DNA of 64,000 nt, taken from Ananas comosus (taxonomy: Eukaryota; Streptophyta; Magnoliopsida; Poales; Bromeliaceae). Below the pieces are notes generated by a model that saw only the letters and a list, made by a program, of their open reading frames with translations, did not search any database and was not told the origin of the DNA. The stretch lies in assembly GCF_001540865.1 (NCBI RefSeq), contig NC_033635.1, positions 7,323,260-7,387,259 on the forward strand, given 5' to 3'. How positions within the stretch are numbered: the first letter of the stretch is position 1; each line of letters begins with the position of its first letter. Positions 48,745-60,933 of the stretch are shown here, piece after piece. The position numbers and the translations under genes are program-made.

Positions 48745-49145
48745 ATTCAAGTTGAACACGGTGATTGGTTCACCGTGTCTAAACACGGTGAACCAATCAT
48801 CGTGTTCATCGTGTTACTCACGACCCCAGCGGGGGTGTTAGTATTGCATTAGACACGGTGAATCGTTCACCGTGTCTAAACACGGTGAACTATTCACCGC
48901 GTTTAGACACGGTGAACTATTCACCGCGTTTAGACACGGTGAACCATTTACCGTGTCCTTTACTTCCATTTTTGGCCAAATACGGCCTGGCTAGTTGTAT
49001 TAGACACGGACTTAGCCATTTTCGGGGGTGTTCAATACATTTGTATTTGACACGGTGAACCATTCACCGTGTCCATTAGCACGGTGAATGGTTCACCGTG
49101 TCCAATACATTTGTATTGGACACGGTAATCCATTCACCGTGTCCT
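48745..49145. repeat. Palindromic CACGGTGAA...TTCACCGTG cluster
   Basis: About nine units of the type ACACGGTGAACCATTCACCG plus TGTC are scattered over 400 bp. Each is an inverted repeat able to form a short hairpin. Confidence 0.85.
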
Positions 49146-49149
49146 ATAG

Positions 49150-49410
49150 AACTGCCTACCTAGCTACTAGTTTGCCGCAGAAAAATCAATTACAAGATTC
49201 AATACAAGAATACAATACAGATACCTATTAATACATATCACAACACATCACAACACATCCCAACATCACAAAAGTAATACACATCACAACATCACAAAAT
49301 TAATACACATTACAACATCACAACCAATAGAATCTCAATAATATAATCAATACCAAATAATCAAAACAGAATATACAAAATAAATGCAAGTTATACAATA
49401 ATATATAAAT
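49150..49410. other. AT-rich stretch with CATCACAACA repeats
   Basis: ACATCACAACA-type repeats at about 49234-49325, then AT-rich sequence before the coding end. No gene is seen. Confidence 0.5.
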
Positions 49411-49622
49411 ATAATATCATGTTCTCCTCCCTCGACCTCCTCGACCACATCGCCTACCACGTCTGCGACCACGACCAACATCATGCTCATCAAAAGGCTC
49501 CAAGATCTCCAACTGGTCTAGATGCTCTATAGCAGCACCCTCAATAACCGGCTCAATCACAGCAGTAGCATGTGCCTGGTAGTATGTCTCGCGCGTGGAG
49601 GAGGCCAAGAGGAGGGCGATCT

Positions 49623-51277
49623 TGTAGGCACACTGGACCTTGCAAAGTGCGCGTCGAGTGTTCATTTTGCATTCCCGAAACTTTCCAACACTTGTGGAGG
49701 CTCGTGATGGATATGCCGGTCTAAAAGTTCGATCTCGGAGAGTTTGGCAAATCCTTGAGAGTTTTTAACTCTCGGGGACCGGTCCTCAGAATGAGATACC
49801 GTCCCCAGTAAACAGTGCTGCGATAGCCGCGAGCAACCGTCCCTTGGCAGTCGAACGGTTCCCGAACGCGTCTTCGCAGAGAGAGACCGTCCCGCGCAGG
49901 GAGAGACCGGTTCCCGAACTGCTGGTTTTTTCGAGTTCGCAGCGAAGGACCGCCCTGCTGGAGAGACCGGTCCCTCTGGCGAAAATGCCCCAGACGGGCT
50001 GATGTAATTATTATGAGTTTTTGAGGGGCTTTTATCTGGATTTGGTTACTTAAGCCTAATAGGGAGCCCGCTTCTTCTCGCTCCTTTCCCTCATTCTCTC
50101 GACACTTGCATTTTTAGAGAGAGAAGAAAGAGAGGGAGAAGCAACGAATAGAAGAAGAAGAAGAAGAAGAGAGAAAGCTGGCTGGAGCTTCGGAGCATCA
50201 CCTTCTTCCTCATTTCTCACCTTTGGTGGCTTTGCACTTGTGGTTGGAGCTTTGTGAAGGATCAAACCTCAACCCTACTTGGTTTTGAGCTTGGATTGGA
50301 GCTTCTCTTGAGGTTGGTAGCTTTTAATCCCCATTTGATGCTTGTTTTCCTAGGTTTTCTAGATGAAACCCTAGATTTTGGGATTTAGGGTTTATTTTGG
50401 GGATTTTGGATTTGGGACTTCTTGATCTCATTTGAATGGTTTGGAACCTCTATATAGGTTAGATTGGAAGACCTCTACCTTCCATTTGAGGATTTAGAGA
50501 GGGTTTTCCACTTGAGGTGAGTTTTCCCCAACCCTAGCTTGAGTTGGTTATTGATTGAGCTATTCGCTCTTCGTTTCGTTTGGGTGACCCTATCTTTGAT
50601 GTTTCTAGGGTACTAGGGAGCTTGTGGATATCTTCGTTCGGCGAAACGAAGAAGTCGATTCTTTCGGTGGGTTTGGCTTCATGAAAACGGGGCGAAACGG
50701 GCCCTAAGCATTCTAAACTCTTCATATACTATTTTGAATGCATATTTATGCTAAGTAGTATTTTTGTGAATTTTGGAACCCCTGAAATACATGTATTATG
50801 TATAAGAAAATTTGCACTCTATATGTTAGAGCATTCTGGGTATTGTTGCATGCATTCGGGTAGAGCTCTCGCTAGTCATTTGGAGACACGCTTTAAATGC
50901 TTAAAATGGTTCAATTATGTAATTATGAACATTTGGGATGAGCTTNNNNNNNNNNNNNNNNNNNNNNNNNNNNNNNNNNNNNNNNNNNNNNNNNNNNNNN
51001 NNNNNNNNNNNNNNNNNNNNNNNNNNNNNNNNNNNNNNNNNNNNNTGTATCTCTCTTTATGCACTTGTATGTACACTTGTGTTACTTGCTCTTGTTGTAT
51101 TGCACTCTTTGTGCTTCTCTCCTTGTTGGATCGCGTATGTATTGAATTATTCCTGGGCAATTCTATGTACATGATCTTACCTTTGAGCCTTGGGCGGACA
51201 GGGGAGGTGCTGTCCGTCCGGCGTCTGTTCGACGCGCTCGAACCGGACCAAATTGGTAGCGGTCTCGGGGCGTGACA
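49623..51277 (+). mobile_element. Plus-strand LTR containing an assembly gap
   Basis: It starts TGTAGGCACACTGGACC, similar to the LTR at 43743, with an ACCGGT array (49778-49975), CT-rich leader and the AACGAAGAAGTCGATTC block. After the gap it ends TTGGGCGGACAGGGGAGG...GGGGCGTGACA at 51277. It may be one LTR or two joined through the gap. Confidence 0.7.
50946..51045. other. Assembly gap, 100 N
   Basis: Exactly 100 N, the conventional placeholder for a gap of unknown size. Confidence 0.95.
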
Positions 51278-53870
51278 TGTATTGTTCTAGTTTTTGCTTT
51301 CTATGTTATTGCAGCGTTTTGCACACTAGATGTTCGGCATTATGCCGCAGAGATGCTATTTGCATCATGGCTACTTGGGATGGCATGGTTTCAAGTCTAG
51401 GAGGTTCATACACATTGTCTGAAGCCTGAGAACCTTACTATTCGAAATTCATGGTGATTGGCACGTGTATTGACATCCTAGCAGTGCTGAAACTTCATGT
51501 TTAGGCTTCGTTTGTGGAGTTTGTGTCACTGCTGGTCGCAACAATAGTGGAACCCATAGGCTGGATTCCGACTAGTTGCTAGGATTTACATACCAGCAAA
51601 TGATGAATCGGGGGATTCTAGAGCCAAAACGACAATGTATGAGATCCCGGGCACGACAAAATCCATTGTAGATCATTTGTACATACACCAAAATGGTGTG
51701 CAGCTGTCCTAACACCCAAAAGCAAGTATTTTGGGACAGCATGTGAGATCAGATTACTTCCAGAGTGCTACAAAACACCTCGGGCCTTAATCGAGCCCTA
51801 AAACGTGAAATTTGGGGGCAATCGGTCACGACTTCGTGTCATTCAAGTTGCTGCTGTTCGCAGTGATGGAATGGCTCAAGTTTTGGTTAGTAGTGAAGGG
51901 ATTGACACCACAGATTGCAAAAAGAAGGCCATGGTTAGTCCCGGGACCAAATATGGCATCCCGGGAGTCAAATTAATAGTTTCCAGATTCCCGACTTTCC
52001 TATTTTGGCGCACTTCTTGTGTGGCTGTCCCAACGACATTAGATGATGTTTTGGGATAGCGAGCCAGGTAGGATATGTGTGGGACTTGTTTCGGGGCACC
52101 CCGTTGGTTGGGGAGACATTCCAACAAGTTGGTGCGACGATCGGACGATTTTTAGGTGACCGTTAGGCATAATTCGGAAACCTGATTGTTCATAGGTTTG
52201 CATTCATTGAGAATCATAAGCTTCTATAATTAGTGGGTTTGAGCTAATTAAGGTATCGGATGGGACTTTGCATAGATCCAAACTGCGAGTGGCATCAATA
52301 GGGGGTCGACGACTCGATTTTCTTCTACGATAGAGGTGGGTACTTTGATCCGAAGTTGATTCTGTGGTGCACGCTCGGTGATATCCCTTCCTCTCTTTCT
52401 CTTCACTTACTATATAAACTTATTCCATGTTAATCACATTACCTCTTGACTTCACCTTCATTGCTCTACTTTAGTTCTATTTCTGCTGTGATGATCTAGA
52501 AGTAGAGCGTTAGTTCTTCATAGCTTATGCATGATTATCTATTAGTTATTGACCTAAGTGGTCGGTTCTCGTGAGATTATGATATTAGTTGACCTTGTGA
52601 TCAGGAACACTCCTAGTTGTATATTGCATGATATAGCATTAGTTGACCTTGTGGCCAGTGGCACCCCCATTTGTATATTTGTATATTGTATAACTTGACA
52701 TTAGTTAGTCTCATGGTTGGAGACACTTCTAGTGGTATATCGCATGACTTGCATTGTTTGACCTGATTGGTCAGTGATATTGTTCTATCATTGAGATAGA
52801 GGTTGACCTAGTTGGTCGGTTACTCTTTATTGGATTCTATCTCGGCTATTCGCCGACAGTTGACTATTGAGCATATTATATCGATCGCCATAGTTTATGT
52901 GCATTTTACGTACACCAGTGGTCTGATCCACCATAAGAGGGTGTTCTTTTCCGAAAAAAATGATCGTACTTCCGACCCGTGAGCCCAGTTACTAGGGTTA
53001 TATGCCAGATAGAGCAAGCGTGACAGTTGCTTGAGGTCTTTAGACCAACAGTGCATATTTAATTGGGCATTTTGGACGATTTGTCTAGTCGATGCATACT
53101 TATATTTGGTTTCACAGTACGGTAGCGATTAGATATGTTCCTTCTTACAGTTGGCTACTTCCTCTTAGCTTGTTATTGCTACTATATCTATATACATGTT
53201 CATTGTTATGGTGTATCGGCTTTCTACCTTATCTTGCAGTAGCGATTTTTATGCATCTTTGATAGCTGTTAATCTTGTTTTGTTACCATTGCTACTGTAG
53301 TTAGTATAATTGTTTCTTATTGTCGATTATTATATATCTCATTTGCCGGTGAGTACAACTCACCTTCGTCAGCTTGCAGTACCCCATTCAGAAGAGGAGA
53401 CTTGTTTACATATTCTCACCACCCACTATTTTTTAGCGATCTCAGGCGGTAAGGGTCGGGACAGTGCGTGACAACGATCCTAGTTAGCCGTGTCTTAAAT
53501 TGGTCCCTCGTGGTGTATACACATTCTTGTACTTAGTTTAGTTCACTACTTGTCATTATTAATGATCAATATCTGTGGATAATTGTGGACTCTTAATATT
53601 CATTGCTTACCCGTATATCAGTTGTTTCCTATCCGATCTTAGTTGTTGTTGCTCATGTTGTATGGTTGTATATGTGATTAACTTTGTATACCGATGCTAC
53701 GCCGTGCATGTACATGAGAGATTCTTTCTATTTGTACAGAAAATTCTTTATCTATGTGACGGGTCTAGGTACATTTGCGTGGTGTCTTTAAAGGTGTTAA
53801 AAAAAAAAATTACACGTTTTTCACTAGTTTTTTCTAAAATGGATTTTCAAAAAATCCTCGAGGCGTGACA
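51278..53870 (+). mobile_element. LTR-like sequence of a second, diverged family
   Basis: It ends CTCGAGGCGTGACA at 53870, like the other LTRs, and has an equivalent GGTGGGTACTTTGATCCGAAG block at 52334 and a CTTCCTCTCTTTCTC tract, but differs in sequence. Repeats of TAGTTGACCTTGTG(A/G)(T/C)CAG occur at about 52588 and 52630. The start could not be fixed. The short frames here have no recognisable domain. Confidence 0.5.
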
Positions 53871-54106
53871 GTTTCCGGGAATGTTTCCTCATTCAAAAAC
53901 CTAAAGAACACGCTTCACAAATTCTCAAGCAACAAGACTGCATATTACGACTATTAGCTTAACCATAGATGCACTTCGCACGTAGGTAGTCAATAACTAC
54001 AAAAACACTTCCAATCTTCATTCCTACAATACTATAAAATTATACTAGCCACCGCCGGTAAATACAGAAACACTTACAATATCCATTCCTCCGATACTAA
54101 AAAATT
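53871..54106. other. Intergenic sequence
   Basis: No features are seen apart from a short repeated phrase (AAAACACTT...CAATC or CAATA...TTCCT) at about 54000 and 54067. Confidence 0.5.
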
Positions 54107-54297
54107 ATAATAGCAACCGACTGTCCCTAGAGCAAGTGGTAAAGGGCTTGATGGTTGATATCCAAGGTCCCAAGTTCGAATCCTAGTTGATTCACATTTC
54201 CAGCTAAGTTTATTTCTAAATGAAATAAACGAAGCGGATAACGCGCTATCTATCTCTCTCAAAAAAAAAAATAAAAAAAATAATAATAATAGCAACC
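54107..54297 (+). mobile_element. tRNA-derived SINE with target duplication
   Basis: The body 54119-54285 starts GACTGTCCCTAGAGCAAGTGG, with an A-box-like TAGAGCAAGTGG and a B box, GTTCGAATCC, at 54174-54183. It ends in an A-rich tail (54261-54290). ATAATAGCAACC flanks both sides (54107-54118 and 54286-54297). It is not a working tRNA: there is no cloverleaf between the boxes. Confidence 0.85.
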
Positions 54298-54818
54298 ACC
54301 GTTAGAAAAGCATGTGCTTCTAATCTAAGTAATCTTAGGCTTAGCTCGAACGCAACCTAGCGAATTGTACTCGCAACATGGAAATTTTATTTATTCTCAC
54401 TTGCGTCAAACTTTAGTTCAGAGAAGTTTTCAGGTTTTTCCAGTCAACAAACGTTCACAGTATTATGCTCCTCATGAACTAGAAAAGAAAGAGAAACAAG
54501 TGCGACAAACAAGATTAAGTTTTTTTTTCTTTTCCACAAAAAAAAAGAAAAAGAAAAGAAAAGAGAAAAAAAGAGGAAAAAGAAAAAAGAAAGAAAAGAA
54601 AGATTGAGGCTGCTTGAACACCGCACCAAATACCATCAGATTAATTCAACAGAGGGGCACACAAACAACATAGAGAGCGCTCTGAGATTCAGAGGTTTCA
54701 TTTAGAAAGAAAGAAAAAAATCCTAGCTAGATTTCATGAGAGATGCAGTCACAGTTTGAAATTAATTACAGAGCAAGCAATGACTGCCGAGTTAGTAGCT
54801 AATTTAATTTAGCATCTT
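54298..54818 (-). other. Probable 3' untranslated and downstream region of the NC2-alpha gene
   Basis: There is a CT-rich stretch on the minus strand (54520-54605) and a reversed AATAAA at 54389-54394 that could be a polyadenylation signal. No other gene is seen. Confidence 0.4.
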
Positions 54819-57800
54819 TTAATCTTCATTGTCATAATCCTCATCCTCGTCTATCTGCATCGTCAGCTGTACAAACCTGGAAGGTTCTACACCGATGTTT
54901 GCTGCTACATCTGGTAAAGGCCAAGCAGAACACTCTCCGTGGTTAGGCTCCACTGCTTCTACATTTGCACCTGCAGATGCGTCGGAAGCAGGGTTGTTGC
55001 CTAAGGGATGTGCGCTCTGAATAATCTTCTCATCGCCACCCGTGTTCTTCTCTGAACCATCAGCTGCATGCTCAGAGCAGAACTCAGCAGCGTGTTCGGC
55101 AAATATGCTACTCTCATCATCACACTTCACATATCCGATTTCTCTCGCCCTCGTAGGAGGCCGCCCTCGACCTCTTCCTCGGCCCCGGCCCCGGCCTCTT
55201 GGACTTATCTCAGAAGTTCTCATTGCCTGTGACAACGACATCTTTGGTCGCTCATGTACCACGAATTGGTGCAAGAACATAAGCAAGTCACAGAAAATTC
55301 AATAAAGAATACCATTTTGGTGGATCTTGATTCATCATTGTCATCCAAGTTACGATCATGTGAGAGTGTCTTTCTGACCAATGAAAATAGAATATTATGC
55401 AATTGATGTCTATCAGAAGTAATCTGAAGAACAAAAATTCAAGTGGTTAGTGAATTACTTGTTACCTTCTCCTGGATATCCCTTTTTCATCTCCACAAGG
55501 TTCTGTGCCACCAATGTTAGGTACCTTGTTGACGACATCAGTCAAGAAATCAAAAGCACTATACATCTTTACACATTGCTTTCTGCAAATTCCAGAAAAA
55601 AGAATAGTAGTCAATACTTTCAGAGTCTGTTGTTGGATTAGCAGCAGCTCTTTTTTATCTATATAGCTCTTGAGGACAAGGAAAAATTAACTGTAACATA
55701 GATAAGTTATAATAAGACAAATCATCGAGTATAGACAGTGTATTTTACCTGAGAACTACAGAAACTAATCTATAATGTCACACTTTGATTACGTGCTACT
55801 TCTGGAAAAGATTCAAATGTTCTGGTAAGTAACTACTTCTCATCCCCTAGCAATGAAAAATAAAGTCCATTGGCTCCCATTTAATGCTCACCTAATGGGA
55901 CTATCACGTAAACACAATCATGAGCAGTCTTTGCACATTGTAATGCGGAGTAAGTCTCACCAAATGATGAATGTAGAAATATTTAAAATAAATCAGGCAA
56001 ATCCGTGGGATCTCACCAAGTTAGAGCTAAGGCTGTTTGAAAATTAAATTTCCACTCCAAAAAAGTTTCAAAGCATTGGTATCTATCTGCCTCGCTCTTA
56101 AAATTAAATCTCACGAGTTATTGGCTGCCGAAAGAATTTCTTGCAGCTTAGCTCAAGCATGCCATTCAAGAGTACAGATACTATTCATACTAGAACAAAA
56201 GTTGCAGAAAATCACCAATGATATGTTTCAGTGCTGAAAACATTTCCACAATTTGATCTGAGGGTGGAATTGTAGTTTCTTTGAAATTATCTAATACCTT
56301 TAAGCAGGTTTGAGATATACTCCCATGTCCCATAATGTACCAAATGTGGACCATTTATTTATTTGCAATTTGGACTGACGATCTAACACTTTAGAGTCCA
56401 TTTGCCACCTCTGAATGTTCAAGACAATAGGTATTCACATAGAACTGTAAATGGCTGTGGCGTTGGTAGATTGCTTTGTGTGCAACATAGACCATGGAGA
56501 GGTTAAGACAGGTATGGTACGAAAACTCTGATCAAGTCACCATTACGAATTTGTATAATGCTCCCCAGAAAAATACACAGGCTGAAATGGTGTTAATACT
56601 ATGGTTAAGCAGTCTAAGATGCTAAAGAGGGAAACAATACTTGAAAAATGTCAAACACAATAACATAGATTGCACTTATAGGATGAGGAGTATCAAGCTG
56701 ACTTCTTTATTCCCTTAACCCATTGGAGTGCTAATAATCCTTGGATGAATGATTAGGCATTTTCTGCTCACTGACTTTTCTTGCTTTGGGATCTAAAACA
56801 GACTTTGGAGGATCTACAAACTTCATGTAAATTACAGGTCCAAAACCTGATATTTCCAGATATATTTTCCATTCATGATTTTGGTACAGTAGACAGCAGC
56901 CATGCAAACTATCCGAAATGGAGGTAGGTTATGGAATTTATCACTTGAGGAGTTCTGTTTTCGCAATAGTACACAAAAAAATTGAAAGAGCCAAGTATAT
57001 GAGTTCTGTTTGTCAGTTCTATAATGATGCTATGAAGGCCAAGAGATCATTAAGAGTGCAATAATATAGATACGTAGGAAATGAAGCCATAAACCTAAGC
57101 AATTCCAATGTAAAAGTTAAAACAAGGATGTACTTTTGCTCTGCAAGTTATAATCGTACTAGGGAGGATCAGTACATCAATATGTTTAAGCAAATGATGA
57201 GACTTCAAGATCTTCTCTTTGCCTTTGTCACAGGGCCTTACTTTTAGTTCTGCTTTGCTAACATCAGAATGATGAATTACTATAACCATCCGACCCGCTA
57301 GCAATAATAACTCGTTGGGCCCAAACCACCGGTCCAAAATATTTAAGCCCAGTTATTATACAGATTGTCCAAATCCAGATCACAGACATACAGATCAGAA
57401 TTACTAGCAATGTGAGATTCTAGAGATAGCTCCTACGGGTTCAAGAGGTGGCTCCCACCAAACCAGTTGGTGTAGCACTTTGTCTCGTATAGCACTTAGC
57501 TCTCACACTTTCGGCTGGTATTTGGCTTTTCGGCTGGTATTCGGCTCTGATACTAATTGTAACGACCCGACTCGCTAGTAACAATAACGAGCCGGCCTAA
57601 AATGCTTAAACCCAGTTATTATTACTAGCGTACGAGGCCTCATATAAACTGATTGGAATCAGTATCCCATCCGATGTGGGACTATTGGGGCGTTACAATT
57701 ACAGTCTGTTTTCTGAATGTAACAAAGTGCCACCAGGGCATAAGGCCAAAAGTTGTACGGCATTTCAACCCTCAACAAAACTACCTAAAGGAATTATGGC

Positions 57801-58532
57801 AAGGATCAAAACAGATTTTACTTGTCTCACAAGGCCAACACGTAACCCTAATCACGTACATATGATGCTACACTCATCTTGACCCGATCCTTAACCGTTA
57901 AGCATGCAGGCAATTAATATGTTCTCCAAAAAGCAGGCATCTATTGAAGTTTCAATCCCTTAAAAGTTCCTGTTTGAAGCATCTGTACAGACAAGGAATA
58001 CATGATGCACTCTTAACAAGTATAAGTGAAGCAATAATATATTAACAAGTAACAAAGGTGATGATAATAGTGGTACAGAGACTACAAACATCGACAGTTA
58101 TTATGCTATGGTCCGTTTAGTTGATACAAGAGCGCTTGCTATCAGTATATCTTTGAGTGCAGTATATAACTATACCTACCTCATAGTTTCTGAGAATAAA
58201 CAACACGAGGCCAAAGCCCCAAACAGTAATAAGTTGACAATTGAAAAACCTTTCAGAAAAACCTTGAAAAATTACCACCATCTACTTTCCTACATTGAAG
58301 AAAAGAGCAATGCAACAAGAAACATAATCATAATCAGACTAATCAAAACATAAATGGACCAAATTTATAACAAACCCACTTCGAAATGGAAAGTCATCAT
58401 TCCTGACAACACCAGAATATTTAAGCATATCAACTTACAAGTGCAAAGAATTCAGTGTCTTTGCCCCACTTTGAAGAGTAATTTCGTAAGTCCTGTCACA
58501 AAGATCTTGCAGAAATAACTCCAATGCTTTTG
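54819..58532 (-). CDS. NF-YC11: Dr1-associated corepressor NC2-alpha (DRAP1-like, NF-YC11 type), 3' four exons
   Basis: NC2-alpha pairs with Dr1/NC2-beta through a histone fold, binds TBP on the promoter and represses transcription in the nucleus. Four minus-strand exons fit in phase: 58532-58439 (ALELFLQDLCDRTYEITL, histone-fold helix 2), 55582-55466 (KQCVKMYSAFDFLTDVV, the last helix of the fold, then KVPNIGG), 55373-55313 (KTLSHDRNLDDNDES), and 55226-54819, with a GRGRGRGRGRGR tract, the acidic end IDEDEDYDNED and stop TAA at 54819-54821. All introns have GT-AG ends. The motifs HLKQC and FDFL are shared with animal DRAP1. The first exons (RFPAARIKKIMQ part) were not found to 64000, so the gene is partial here. 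Intron 58438-55583 (2.9 kb) holds a TRIM. No stops or shifts are seen; the gene is probably functional. Confidence 0.85.
55583..58438 (-). other. Large intron of the NC2-alpha gene
   Basis: It starts CACTT/GTAAGTTG and ends TTTGCAG/A. AT-rich, no exon-like segments. It contains the TRIM at 57281-57697. Confidence 0.75.
57281..57697 (-). mobile_element. TRIM retrotransposon (417 bp), minus, TSD ATTAC
   Basis: The right LTR is 57558-57697, starting TGTAACGCCCCAATAGTCCC on the minus strand. Next to it GCTCTGATACTA (57544-57555) is a reversed initiator tRNA-Met primer site with one mismatch. The left LTR starts at 57281 and is shortened to about 80 bp. ATTAC flanks both ends (57276-57280 and 57698-57702). 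There is no coding capacity. Confidence 0.82.
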
Positions 58533-59565
58533 CTGCAATACAATCATACATAAATAATCTTAGCAATTATCCACTATTTCATATGATGCACTCCATCAAA
58601 ACTCCTGATAGAAATAATGAGCAGATTTTAAAAGATCTTAATATCTATGAAATGTTTGTATGAAGAGAGCCCCTGTTTCTTCACATCTATGCAATAGTTT
58701 TAATATGTATTTAAAGGAAGAATTTGGGGAGGCTCATGTTCTTAAGCCAGGAGGCAGAATATATCATATTAAGGATTATCACATACAACTGGTAGACAAT
58801 GAAAATCCAGTAAACATGGAAATTTATAGAAGTAAAAGAAACAACTAAATCGCAAGTTTTGCTTTTATCCTTCATTCCAGAGAATCGGTCGGAGAAAATT
58901 ATTGCCAGTAAAGTAGTGATGTAAAGGAACATCGAATTCATAGGCACTAACTTATTTTACATGTCACCCTGATTTGTTTTAATCTTTTGAGAACGAAAGT
59001 TTAGAGTAAAACACCAATTTAAACCTTCGCTAGAAGAGACATTTAGTTTTCATCAACTACAGTTCAAACCAGTTGCAAATGTTATATTGGCATTAATTAG
59101 CTATTTATAAATGAAATTTGACCAAAAGAAGAAAATTAGCAAAACAATTACAATTAACAAACTTCTACAAGCTTTATATTTATCCTTAATTTAGATGAAT
59201 CTCTTAACATTAGCTACACAGAATTGAGTACAAGCAGCACTTTGTCGGTTTGCATGATTCATTGGCTATTGCGCTACTTTGCTACTTTGATCTCCAAACA
59301 AAACTGTCTGACTGTTAGTGGATAGTGAGACCCTAAGGAAACTCTCCTAACAACTCAAACCAGCTCATATTTTCTTACTCATCTTCATAGAGTTTTCCCT
59401 CATAAAGCAAGTAATATAATTGCATCTACTTAGGTCAATTTTCAGTAATACTAGCTGGGAGCTTTTTTTTAGTCCACTTGAAGGTCCTGATAAGTACAAT
59501 TTCATAGGATGAAAGGATTACACCTACGAGGTGATACATCATATTCCAAGAAAAAATGACTTAAA
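58533..59565. other. AT-rich sequence, probably intron or upstream part of the NC2-alpha gene
   Basis: The exon acceptor TATTGCAG lies at 58533-58540. Beyond it I find no conserved exon; the small frame 58660-58848 has no supporting feature. Confidence 0.5.
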
Positions 59566-60933
59566 GGTGGTGTACATAGTTTGGCCTAGCTTTAGCTTTT
59601 AGAGAAGTGATTTCTTCAGAATTGCTTTTCGTTTGGAAAAGTGATTTCTACTAAAAGCTATAGAGCGTTTAGTAGAGTTTAATAGAAAAGTGATCTTTCT
59701 GAAGTGATTTTGTAAAATTGTTTGACAAATTTGTTTTCGCTTAAGTGATTTTTCCTTACGTATAATGCTAATATTACATCAGTACTCATGAATTTAGAGT
59801 TGTTTAGTTAATCTTACTGCTATTTATAGAAAAAAGTACATAATAATATTTGTTAATAAATCTAAAGCCACCATCAACTATTTAAAAAAAAATTGCAGTG
59901 TTGAATAAAAATTATAATAGCAATTTATCTTAACATGCTCATCAACGATGCAGCAATGCGACCCTGAGTTTGGGTCATGATATAATCATATGTTATTCCA
60001 CTATTATTCTATACCAAAGCACTAATGTGCATGCAATTCATGTCTCGATCACATCTATAGAACTTTTCATCTTGTGCCAAACTGATCCTAATAAAATTGC
60101 GAGCAAGGAAAATGATTAGATGTTTTTCTTTAAAAATTTCAATGTGGTTCTTATTGGATATCATCTTTTCTTATCCTTCGTATATTTTATTTGCTCAAAT
60201 ACTACTTATATTAACTGATAGGGACAATAAACAAAATCAAATTGCAATACAATGAATCCATCTGATTAGGCCGAATACGACCAGAACTAGTCAGAGTCGA
60301 CAATCGGATCTAGCCAAGGCCATATTCGACTGGATTAGATCTAGTCGGAACCAACCAGAACCGACTGGATCGGATCCAGTCGGAACCTCCCTGTTACAGC
60401 CGGATCCAGCCTGAGAGGACTGGACGGGTTGAATCCAACTGAAAGTCGCTGGAGGCACCATGAACATGTGCAAAGGCGCGCGCGCACACGCACATAGAAA
60501 GAGCGAGAGAGTCGGAGAGAGAAGGTGGTCGCAGTCATTTCCTTGGTTGGAAAGAGGAGGTGGAAGAAAAGATGGAAGAGAGGGATTTTACTGGTGGGAG
60601 AGAGGTAGAAGACAACAAAGTAGGAGAGAGGGTGTAAGAAAAATAAAGAAAAATAATAAATGAATAAAATAGGATATGGGAACATTTATATGAATTGCTT
60701 AGGGGCAATTTGGGTATTTTTGTAAAATTATCATAGGGGTGAAACTGATTGTGCGGGAATTAGTTTTTGAGAAGTAGCTTTCAGCTGTTTTTGATTCTGG
60801 GGCCCTAAAAATCACTTTTCTGATTCTGATTTTCATAATTAGATTTTAAAAACCATGTTACCAAACACTATATGAGGCCAAAACTCACTTTTGGCCCCTA
60901 AAATCACTTTCCAAAAACTAGGCCAAACACCCT
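59566..60933. mobile_element. hAT-like non-autonomous element (about 1.4 kb)
   Basis: The left end, GTTTGGCCTAGCTTTAGCTTTT...AAGTGATTT, and the right end, AAATCACTTTCCAAAAACTAGGCCAAACACC, are inverted counterparts, like many plant hAT MITEs. The middle holds repeated GGATCCAGTCGG/CCGACTGGATCC motifs (60262-60430) and a GA-rich block. No transposase is seen. The duplication is not clear. Confidence 0.55.

Larger units (their letters stand above)
48607..49622 (-). mobile_element. Fragment of a PMD (MAIN-like) type element with palindromic repeats
   Basis: It begins with GGGGCTTTTTTTGCAAATAG, then palindromic CACGGTGAA repeats, then on the minus strand a short coding end (about 49622-49417): YYQAHATAVIEPV...HLDQLEILEPF ending in an Arg/Gly-rich tail and stop. 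Such RG-rich tails occur in MAIN-like/PP7 long-form PMD proteins spread by transposons; the link is from memory of the family and is tentative. The PMD itself is absent. The frame's first residues (49665-49623) come from the neighbouring LTR. Confidence 0.45.

Noticed and set aside
43743..51277. A single intact LTR from TGTAACACAC to GGGGCGTGACA
   Set aside because: Flanks ATATG and TGTAT do not match, and a second LTR start at 49623 lies in between.
51805..52059. An 84-residue frame in the diverged LTR
   Set aside because: Inside LTR-like sequence, no known domain, and an equally long frame exists on the other strand.
54119..54200. A tRNA gene, because of clear A and B boxes
   Set aside because: No cloverleaf, an A-rich tail and target duplications follow: a SINE.
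54365..54607. A Lys-rich frame of 80 residues
   Set aside because: The Lys-rich end is an A/G-rich low-complexity run downstream of NC2-alpha.
60291..60685. Minus frames with GSDP/VGSGWF repeats
   Set aside because: They translate GGATCCAGTCGG motifs within a hAT-like element.
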